Below are positions 1-5,214 of a stretch of 5,988 nucleotides of DNA, piece by piece. The DNA is from Coxiellaceae bacterium (GTDB taxonomy: Bacteria > Pseudomonadota > Gammaproteobacteria > UBA9339), in assembly GCA_003142435.1 (NCBI GenBank), contig PLMI01000114.1, positions 1 through 5,988 on the forward strand. Reading direction: 5' to 3'. How positions within the stretch are numbered: the stretch's first letter is position 1; each line of letters begins with the position of its first letter. Under the pieces are notes generated by a model that worked only from the letters and a program-made list of their open reading frames with translations, made no database searches and was not told where the DNA came from. Position numbers and translations under genes: made by a program.

Positions 1-95
1 AGGAACCATTCCATTAACGCCTCATGGTATCGAACATGGCAACTTTTAAATAATGGCTTCTAAACAGAGAAGTCTCACTTTAATATGTATACTCG
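1..95. other. Left flank; possible 3' tail of a rightward gene
   Basis: This short stretch lies beyond the stop codon of the 706-residue gene. Two plus-strand frames are open from the window edge: frame 1 ends at the TAA at 61-63 (tail reading ...SWYRTWQLLNNGF) and frame 2 ends at the TAA at 47-49 (tail reading ...PLTPHGIEHGNF). Either could be the end of a gene converging on the 706-residue gene, but about 20 codons are too few to choose or to name a product. On the minus strand an ATG at 14-12 opens a frame that leaves the window after four full codons. I found no convincing rho-independent terminator; the only hairpin seen is a 4-bp AAGT/ACTT stem around 70-80. Confidence 0.2.
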
Positions 96-2216
96 TTATT
101 CTAAAGTTGTCGTGTACAAAGGATTCGGGATTTCAGAGATTTTAAAAGTCTGCGGTTTATTTATTGGAGGGATGACGCCAAATCTTCCAGGAGTACTACC
201 AATAACAACACTGTTGCCAAACAGACTATTGGCTATCAAATCAGCAGCTTGTGGCTTTGGGTGGGAAACATCGCTACTGGTATTAGATTCAATATCATGA
301 GCGCCTTGGGTGCAAGGAGTTACTGGTGGTTTTTCCTTTTCCTGAGCAATATCAGGAAGCTTAAGTAAATCGTGTCCATCAAGAAATGTAAAACTACTTG
401 GTGGTTCTTCTTTATCATCAAACAATCGTTCACCCTTAAAAGGCTGGGCAGATTTAAGTGGGGCAGACAATTCAGTCTCAACTTTAACGTCGATGCCAAA
501 CAAAGGTTCCATAGGTTTCGTTGCCATTGTTTTGGCTGGTTGTTGCGGAATTGTTGTTGCTTTTTCATCAAGATTAGCGGGCATTGTTTTTGCTTTAAAA
601 AAAGGCATAATATGTGCAAAGCTATTTAAACCACTAATCACTGCGCTACTAAAACGTTTTGCGATTGAAGGTGCATGAGAAACCTGCTCGTCTTTTTGTT
701 GCTGAACATCTCCTTCTACTTTTGTTTTCTCAACAGTTTCTTCTGTTTTAGTATTCTCTGTTTTTGGCGAAAAAGTTTTGAGTTCTTGAGCTTGAGGTTC
801 AATTTCCTGCTTGCCAATATTTCGGATATCATCAACAGCATTTGTTAAGCCAGCTGAAGCATCCTTAAGAGCTATTGCCTTACTCGTAAGAGTAGTTGTC
901 CATGAGACAGCCTTCCTGAGCATAGTAAACGCTACTTGAGTTTTATAAAAGGCTTCTGTCTTATCAATAATATTCGAAAAAAAATCACGAGCATCTGAAA
1001 AAAAATCTTTTACTTTATCAATAAAAGTATTAGTTGATGAGGTAATGCTAGCAGAAGCTGCCACTACCTGTGTTCCTGCTTGCAGAGCACTTTGTATACT
1101 AGAGGCGCCAGAAATTATATCAACAACGCTTAAAGCAAGAAAAGAACCGTTAACCACACTTTTTTTCATCTGTGCTGTTGATACTGGAATTTTATCGTAA
1201 TAATGACGTCTTGCCCATTTATAAGCTTTTTCGCTTACTTTTATAATTCCAATAACTCCAAAAACTATGCCAACTACACCTAAAATAACTCCAGCAACTG
1301 TACCTAAAGCTGCCGCAGTAGCTGGAGCAAGTGGACCAGATGCGACGATGAGGCCAATAGCGGTAGCTCCAAAGAAAATACCAACACCGAGGTATTTTGA
1401 AACCTGGGCACTTCTTTTTAAAACACGTGCCGCTTTGATATCTAGGGGTAAATCTTTCATGGAAGTTTTTACTGTAGTAACATTTAGCTTCCCAGTTTTT
1501 TTATCTTTAACGAACTCAAAACCACTCCTCGTTTTATCATGATAATATGTCAAAGTATCCATCATTGATGCAAGAAAAACTTCAGCGGCTTTTTTTGCTT
1601 TCAATGCCTCTTCATCATTCAACGATTCTAATTTTTCCAATGCTTCCTGAAGCAACCCAACTTCACGCGCAAGCTCAATTGCCTTCCATTTTTTAAAACA
1701 AATGTTCTCAGTCTCACCATCTTCATTAAGAGGCTCATTTATGTCAGTAGATTCCGCAATTATTTTTTTAATATTACTGATGTGTTCAAATTCAGATTGC
1801 AGCTCTTTTTCGGATGATGTTTGATTATCAGCAATGATACTGGGCGCCATGATCCCAAAACACATCTGAAGCGCCATAAATTCTTTATTAAAACAAGTTG
1901 CTAATTTTTTTTGTTGTCCAATTCGAATTAGGGCTAATTTGTTTTTTGTGCCTTTAAAAAGAAAGTCTGGTGTCGCAGAAACTACTGCGCTAGTAATAAA
2001 TGCGGGTACAGTACTAAAAAGGTTTTTCTTGACTACTTCATCTCTTTCATCATCTAACTGTTGAAATAATTTATCTGCTTTTTCTTTTGCCTTGGCAGCA
2101 TCATCTACACCATAAATAGCACGCTCTGTGCTTTTAAGTGGCGCATTGAGTGTTGACAGGGCAATGCCTGACTCTTTAGGTTCGTCTGATAAGTAAGCAA
2201 AGGTTGGTAAACTCAT
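96..2216 (-). CDS. Large unassigned protein with a bilobed hydrophobic domain; possible secreted effector or inclusion/vacuole membrane protein
   Basis: I do not recognise a family for this 706-residue protein. It starts at the ATG at 2216 and ends with TAA at 98-96. There is no N-terminal signal peptide. Residues 39-65 and 134-215 are charged and probably helical or coiled coil. Residues 275-293 and 302-326 are two Gly/Ala/Ile/Val-rich hydrophobic segments joined by a loop of about eight residues (GPLAPATA), followed by a basic stretch (KWARRHYYDK). This arrangement resembles the bilobed hairpin of chlamydial Inc proteins and of some other effectors that insert into host membranes. Residues 398-419 hold a small repeat in which DFFS occurs twice between IDK motifs. 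From about 470 to the end the chain is Pro/Lys/Glu/Thr-rich and looks disordered. A short APLKS motif occurs near both ends (about 25-29 and 585-589). A GAG five bases before the start is the only Shine-Dalgarno-like signal. It lies 312 bp downstream of hydF on the same strand and probably has its own promoter. A role in export or host interaction is inference from architecture alone; a plain cytoplasmic or inner-membrane structural protein remains possible. That it is a real gene is near certain from its length. Confidence 0.93.
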   Translation of the reverse strand: MSLPTFAYLSDEPKESGIALSTLNAPLKSTERAIYGVDDAAKAKEKADKLFQQLDDERDEVVKKNLFSTVPAFITSAVVSATPDFLFKGTKNKLALIRIGQQKKLATCFNKEFMALQMCFGIMAPSIIADNQTSSEKELQSEFEHISNIKKIIAESTDINEPLNEDGETENICFKKWKAIELAREVGLLQEALEKLESLNDEEALKAKKAAEVFLASMMDTLTYYHDKTRSGFEFVKDKKTGKLNVTTVKTSMKDLPLDIKAARVLKRSAQVSKYLGVGIFFGATAIGLIVASGPLAPATAAALGTVAGVILGVVGIVFGVIGIIKVSEKAYKWARRHYYDKIPVSTAQMKKSVVNGSFLALSVVDIISGASSIQSALQAGTQVVAASASITSSTNTFIDKVKDFFSDARDFFSNIIDKTEAFYKTQVAFTMLRKAVSWTTTLTSKAIALKDASAGLTNAVDDIRNIGKQEIEPQAQELKTFSPKTENTKTEETVEKTKVEGDVQQQKDEQVSHAPSIAKRFSSAVISGLNSFAHIMPFFKAKTMPANLDEKATTIPQQPAKTMATKPMEPLFGIDVKVETELSAPLKSAQPFKGERLFDDKEEPPSSFTFLDGHDLLKLPDIAQEKEKPPVTPCTQGAHDIESNTSSDVSHPKPQAADLIANSLFGNSVVIGSTPGRFGVIPPINKPQTFKISEIPNPLYTTTLE
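961..1024. repeat. Short nested direct repeats with paired T8 tracts inside the 706-residue gene
   Basis: The ten bases TTATCAATAA occur at 961-970 and again at 1015-1024. Between them, GAAAAAAAATC (eight A on the plus strand, eight T on the coding strand) occurs at 976-986 and 997-1007, 21 bp apart. The repeats encode a quasi-symmetric peptide, IDK...DFFS...DFFS...IDK (about residues 399-419). The pattern suggests a small internal duplication. The 21-bp period equals seven codons, as expected of a duplicated heptad-like unit. Confidence 0.6.
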
Positions 2217-2298
2217 AAAAACTCAAAAAATATTAGTATTTTTTTCTTCTTTTTATATTGTATTATTTTTTTCTTTTATTATTAGAAGTGTCTAGGAG

Positions 2299-2316
2299 TT
2301 ATTATATAAATATAAT
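2299..2316. repeat. AT-rich inverted repeat and first copy of an 11-bp direct repeat
   Basis: 2301-2316 is a near-perfect palindrome: ATTATAT and ATATAAT are 7-bp arms around an AA centre. TATAAT hexamers therefore occur on both strands here. The left part, TTATTATATAA at 2299-2309, recurs exactly at 2426-2436, and both copies are preceded by a GGAG run a few bases upstream. It could be an operator overlapping the candidate promoter, or simply AT-rich drift. Confidence 0.45.
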
Positions 2317-2330
2317 GTTTTTTATCGTAA
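2301..2330 (-). promoter_or_regulatory. Candidate sigma70-type promoter for the 706-residue gene
   Basis: Reading on the minus strand, a perfect TATAAT lies at 2306-2301. A weak -35 candidate, TTACGA (three of six consensus bases), lies at 2330-2325 with an 18-bp spacer. Transcription would begin near 2294 and give an A-rich leader of about 77 bases. In DNA this AT-rich, an isolated TATAAT arises easily by chance, so this is a tentative call. Confidence 0.35.
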
Positions 2331-2402
2331 CATATTGAAAAATAGCAAAAAATCAATGAACGAAATATTAAGAATGGTTCTTTAAACTTCGATATACCTC
2401 AA

Positions 2403-2417
2403 AAATCTTGAAGATTT
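2403..2417 (-). terminator. Weak candidate terminator downstream of hydF
   Basis: AAATCTT and AAGATTT form a 7-bp inverted repeat with a single-base centre, effectively a 5-bp stem with a 5-base loop. On the minus strand the 3' arm runs into two further T, giving T5. CTC at 2398-2400 could extend the pairing with GAG at 2421-2423 across an internal loop. The stem is AT-rich and the T-tract short, so this is at best a weak terminator, 112-126 bases past the hydF stop. Confidence 0.25.
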
Positions 2418-2425
2418 GGGGAGAA

Positions 2426-2436
2426 TTATTATATAA
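2426..2436. repeat. Second copy of the 11-bp repeat TTATTATATAA
   Basis: This copy is identical over 11 bases to 2299-2309, 127 bp away, and shares the preceding GGAG and a following TAT after one variable base. On the minus strand it again contains TATAAT (2433-2428), but I see no acceptable -35 upstream of it. Confidence 0.4.
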
Positions 2437-2456
2437 CTATTAAATATTGGCTTAGG

Positions 2457-2478
2457 TTTAACAGTCGTGAGTGTTAAA
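2457..2478. repeat. Inverted repeat 3' of hydF (TTTAACA/TGTTAAA)
   Basis: The 7-bp arms TTTAACA (2457-2463) and TGTTAAA (2472-2478) flank an eight-base loop. It lies about 50-72 bases beyond the hydF stop. No T-run follows in either direction, so it is not a classical rho-independent terminator. It could be an mRNA 3'-end hairpin or a protein-binding dyad. Confidence 0.4.
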
Positions 2479-2528
2479 AGTGTTGGGTACTTGGTTTTAC
2501 TACGATATTGCAAGAATTCTGAATTCGC

Positions 2529-3800
2529 CTAGTCGTAGAAATTAAATTCAGGTAAAAACTTTAGGGCACGTTCAAAAATTCCCAGGCAATAGGAAATTGC
2601 AAGGCCGTAATTGGTAAGAGGAACGCCGATTTCATTACATTTCAAGATTCTATTTAGCATTAATCGCCTATTGAACATGCAAGCGCCGCAGTGAATAACT
2701 AATTTATATTCTGCTAAATTTTCGGGAAAATCCAAGCCTTGTACTATTGTAAAATCTAATTTGCCGCCAACTCTTTTTTCCAAAAGACGTGGAATTTTTT
2801 CGCGGCCAATGTCATCTTTTATCGGATGGTGTGAACAAGCTTCAGCAATTAAAATTTTATCTCCTGGTTTTAAATTGCCAATTGTTCTTGCTGCTTTTGC
2901 TTGAGAAATTAAATCGCCTTTAAAGCGCGCAAATAAAATAGAGAAGCTTGTTAGCAAAATATCTTTTGGTGTAATTGCATCAACTTCTTTAAAGCATTGC
3001 GAATCAGTAACGACAATTTTAGGTTTAATTTTCAACGTCCTTAATGCTGTCTGCAATTGATTTTGTTGTGTGACTAAACAATAAGCATTGCCATCCATTA
3101 AATCGCGGATTGCTTGTACTTGCGGCAAAATCAATCTTCCTTTTGGCGCCTCTTTATCTATCGGCGTAACCAGTATTGCATATTCTCCAGGATGGACAAT
3201 GTCTTGTAAAATTGATGGCGCATTGACAAAGTCTTCCGGCGCTTGTTCAATTAAAGCTTGACGCAAATTCACGATATCAGAGTTTTCATAAGTCAAATGA
3301 TGGGCAATATTTTTTTTTGCACTTTGAACTACATTTTTTGCGGAAAACATTACAACTGGTATTTTATTTGGGGCATCATTAAAACGTTGCAAAATTGTGA
3401 GATCAGGTACACAAATATCCGTCTTATTTAAAATTATGATGATTGGTATTTGGCGATTTAACAACTCCTGAAAGATTTGCTCTTCAAATTCTCCCCAGCA
3501 ATTTGCTTCCGTTACGATTATGCCAAGATCGGTGCGATCAAAAACTCGTTTGGTTTTTTGAATTCGCAGTTCTCCTAAATCAGTTATATCGTCAATTCCT
3601 GCAGTATCAATGAAAATAACAGGTCCAAGCGGCAAAAACTCCATAGGTTTTTCGACAGGATCAGTCGTAGTTCCGGCATAATTGGAAACGATGGAAACTT
3701 CCTGGCGTGTAATAGCGTTTAAAATGCTGGATTTACCAACGTTTTGCCGGCCGAAGAGGGCGATGTGTAGACGAAAACTTTTTGGTGTAATTTGTTGCAT
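2529..3800 (-). CDS. hydF: [FeFe]-hydrogenase H-cluster maturation GTPase HydF
   Basis: HydF is the GTPase and scaffold on which the [2Fe] subcluster is finished before transfer to apo-HydA in the cytoplasm. The 423-residue length is normal. The N-terminal Era/TrmE-like G domain shows the P-loop GRQNVGKS (17-24), the TTT switch (44-46), DTAG (65-68), NKTD (125-128) and SAK (153-155). A middle dimerisation region follows. The C-terminal cluster domain has C322-x-H324, then 45 residues, then H370-C371-x-x-C374, the HydF CxH...HCxxC signature for its [4Fe-4S] cluster, preceded by the typical EACSHHP. No key residue is missing. Its ATG lies two bases after the hydG TAG (TAGCTATG), and no Shine-Dalgarno sequence is visible, so translation is probably coupled to hydG. 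The stop is TAG at 2531-2529. A T9 run on the plus strand (3310-3318) encodes the Lys-Lys-Asn near residue 163. The identification rests on both G-domain and cluster motifs plus the neighbours. Confidence 0.97.
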   Translation of the reverse strand: MQQITPKSFRLHIALFGRQNVGKSSILNAITRQEVSIVSNYAGTTTDPVEKPMEFLPLGPVIFIDTAGIDDITDLGELRIQKTKRVFDRTDLGIIVTEANCWGEFEEQIFQELLNRQIPIIIILNKTDICVPDLTILQRFNDAPNKIPVVMFSAKNVVQSAKKNIAHHLTYENSDIVNLRQALIEQAPEDFVNAPSILQDIVHPGEYAILVTPIDKEAPKGRLILPQVQAIRDLMDGNAYCLVTQQNQLQTALRTLKIKPKIVVTDSQCFKEVDAITPKDILLTSFSILFARFKGDLISQAKAARTIGNLKPGDKILIAEACSHHPIKDDIGREKIPRLLEKRVGGKLDFTIVQGLDFPENLAEYKLVIHCGACMFNRRLMLNRILKCNEIGVPLTNYGLAISYCLGIFERALKFLPEFNFYD

Positions 3801-3802
3801 AG

Positions 3803-5170
3803 CTAAATATATAAATCACGCTTGCCGGTTTTTATTTTCTCCAACATTTTTGTCAGTAAAGCGCCTTGTTTTTCTGGTATTTTACTTAATTCTTGAGTGA
3901 TAAATTTTTCTCCGATGTTGCGAGTGTCTTGTGCCGCGTAATCGATTAAATACTCGGCAAACGTGAGGAGTGCATTTGGTTGACACATGTTTTTTATCTG
4001 GCCTGATTTAGCTAAATCCATAAAAGCTTTACCGGTTCGCTCTGAACGATAACATGCTGTGCAAAAGCTAGGTAAATAATTTAATGAAGTTATATCTTTT
4101 ACTACTTCATCTAAAGATCGATGATCGCCTAATGAGAATTGACCAGCATTTTCATCATCTTTTGCGTAACCACCAGGATTTGTTTTACTTCCTGCAGATA
4201 CTTGTGAAACGCCAAGAGCTAAGGCTTTGCAGCGTATTTCAGCTGATTCTCTTGTGGATAAAATTATTCCGGTATATGGAACGCTTAAACGTAAAATAGC
4301 AATGATTTTATAAAAATCGAAATCAGAAACTTTATGTGGAGGATTTGTTGCTATTTCTGATCCAATAGCGGGCTCTAATCTTGGAACGCTAATTGTGTGT
4401 GGGCCAATGCCAAATTTCGCATTTAAATAATTTACGTGTTGCAGTAAAGCAAGTATTTCAAAGCGCCAGTCGGCAAGGCCAAACAAAACGCCAATGCCAA
4501 CATCGTCAATTCCTGCTTGAATAGCGCGTTCAATCGCAGAAAGGCGCCAGTCATAATCCATTTTCTTGCCGCCAACGTGTACATTTTTATAAGTTATTGG
4601 ATCATAGGTTTCCTGAAATAATTGGTAAGTTCCGATATTGGCTGTTTTCAATCGTCTAAAATCATCAATTGATAAAGGCGCTATATTCGCGTTTAAGCGG
4701 CGAACTTCGCCTTTACTGCTTTTTACTTTGTAAATGTTTTCTATTGCCTTAATAACGTAATCCAGGTATTTGTCAGAATGCGATTCTCCTGCGACAACGA
4801 GGATTCTTTTGTGTCCCAGATCTACGAGGTTTTTTGTTTCGCTTGTAATTTCATCTTGAGTAAGAACGCGCCTGTTTACAGCCTTATTAGTAGCACGAAA
4901 AGCGCAGTATAAGCATTCGTTGCTGCACATGTTGGAAATGTAAAGAGGTGCAAATAGCACTATGCGATTGCCGTAAATTTCATTTTTAACTTGCGCTGCT
5001 GCAGTGAATAACTCATGAATTAATTCCGGATTTTTAATGGAAATAAGCGTTGCAACGTCTTCAAGGTTCAGGCCTTTTGCTTGTTTTGCTTTGACAAGAA
5101 CTTCACGAATTTTTGCGGGATTTTCCGTTGAGTTTTCTAAGAGTTTATTTATTTGACTAAGGTCTATCAT
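3803..5170 (-). CDS. hydG: [FeFe]-hydrogenase maturation radical SAM tyrosine lyase HydG
   Basis: HydG cleaves tyrosine with radical SAM chemistry to p-cresol and dehydroglycine, which yields CO and cyanide for an Fe(CO)2(CN)-cysteine synthon used to build the H-cluster. The 455-residue protein has the radical SAM cluster site C82-x3-C86-x2-C89 (in MCSNECLYCAF), the GES SAM-binding motif at 128-130, and a C-terminal C370-x2-C373-x22-C396. That CX2CX22C motif holds the second cluster with the extra 'dangler' iron and separates HydG from its relative ThiH, which lacks it. H258 in GPHTIS is the likely counterpart of the histidine that binds the dangler iron in characterised HydG (by recalled alignment). 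The ATG at 5170 gives the usual family length; no good Shine-Dalgarno sequence precedes it. The gene is first in the hydG-hydF unit and is transcribed away from hydE across a 44-bp spacer. The C-terminal tail is short and basic (KTGKRDLYI). Confidence 0.97.
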   Translation of the reverse strand: MIDLSQINKLLENSTENPAKIREVLVKAKQAKGLNLEDVATLISIKNPELIHELFTAAAQVKNEIYGNRIVLFAPLYISNMCSNECLYCAFRATNKAVNRRVLTQDEITSETKNLVDLGHKRILVVAGESHSDKYLDYVIKAIENIYKVKSSKGEVRRLNANIAPLSIDDFRRLKTANIGTYQLFQETYDPITYKNVHVGGKKMDYDWRLSAIERAIQAGIDDVGIGVLFGLADWRFEILALLQHVNYLNAKFGIGPHTISVPRLEPAIGSEIATNPPHKVSDFDFYKIIAILRLSVPYTGIILSTRESAEIRCKALALGVSQVSAGSKTNPGGYAKDDENAGQFSLGDHRSLDEVVKDITSLNYLPSFCTACYRSERTGKAFMDLAKSGQIKNMCQPNALLTFAEYLIDYAAQDTRNIGEKFITQELSKIPEKQGALLTKMLEKIKTGKRDLYI

Positions 5171-5214
5171 GTTATTTCTGGAATTTTATTCTATTTTTAA
5201 CGTATAATTGTACC
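5171..5214. promoter_or_regulatory. Divergent hydG/hydE control region
   Basis: Only 44 bp separate the start codons of hydG (minus) and hydE (plus), so both promoters and any operator must overlap each other or the coding ends. On the minus strand TAGAAT at 5193-5188 (five of six -10 bases) would place hydG transcription near 5181 with a leader of about 11 bases; its -35 is poor. On the plus strand TATAAT lies at 5203-5208. The hydG -10 falls inside the -35 to -10 interval of the hydE promoter, so polymerase could hardly occupy both at once. I see no clear dyad that would be an FNR/Crp-type or Rex-type operator. Confidence 0.5.
5203..5208 (+). promoter_or_regulatory. Perfect -10 element of hydE, possibly giving a leaderless mRNA
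   Basis: TATAAT ends six bases before the hydE ATG. With the usual 6-7 base gap from -10 to start site, transcription would begin at or next to the A of the ATG at 5215. The -35 is weak: TGGAAT (5179-5184, 18-bp spacer) or CTGGAA (5178-5183, 19-bp spacer) each match three of six bases. No Shine-Dalgarno sequence lies before the ATG, which agrees with a leaderless message. A more distant promoter inside hydG is the alternative. Confidence 0.45.

Larger units (their letters stand above)
2217..2528. other. AT-rich intergenic region between hydF and the 706-residue gene
   Basis: No frame of useful length or RNA gene is visible in these 312 bases. The part next to the 706-residue gene (2217-2280) is strongly pyrimidine-rich on the plus strand, so the transcript leader of that gene would be A-rich, with A7 runs from 2239-2245 and 2266-2272. 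The middle holds an 11-bp repeat in two copies and a candidate promoter. The part next to hydF holds two weak inverted repeats. Two GAATTC sites sit one base apart at 2514-2519 and 2521-2526. Confidence 0.7.

Noticed and set aside
85..300. 71-codon plus-strand frame near the left end
   Set aside because: It lies wholly antisense to the tail of the 706-residue gene, has no ribosome-binding site and shows no recognisable motif.
320..678. Overlapping frames of 99, 85 and 61 codons in and opposite the orphan gene
   Set aside because: They are compositional by-products of a low-complexity coding region, with unnatural residue make-up (Gln/Leu or Phe/Cys runs) and no start signals.
1267..1542. 91-codon plus-strand frame rich in Pro/Thr/Ala
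   Set aside because: It mirrors the Gly/Ala/Val-rich hydrophobic hairpin of the minus-strand gene; the antisense of such codons stays open by chance.
2311..2316. Plus-strand TATAAT as a promoter for a rightward transcript
   Set aside because: No rightward gene follows before 5215, and the hexamer is the mirror of the palindrome; a non-coding RNA there is unsupported.
2514..2526. GAATTC-T-GAATTC as a hairpin or attachment site
   Set aside because: Each hexamer is its own palindrome, so the apparent dyad is trivial; there is no flanking repeat or integrase gene.
3682..3900. 72-codon plus-strand frame across the hydF start and hydG end
   Set aside because: It is antisense to two certain genes and has no start signal or recognisable content.
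4084..4299. 71-codon plus-strand frame opposite hydG
   Set aside because: It lies inside a highly conserved gene on the other strand and reads as Leu/His-rich noise.
3803..5170. ThiH (thiamine biosynthesis tyrosine lyase) as identity of the leftward radical SAM gene
   Set aside because: The C-terminal CX2CX22C site (C370, C373, C396) is specific to HydG, and the next gene is hydF.
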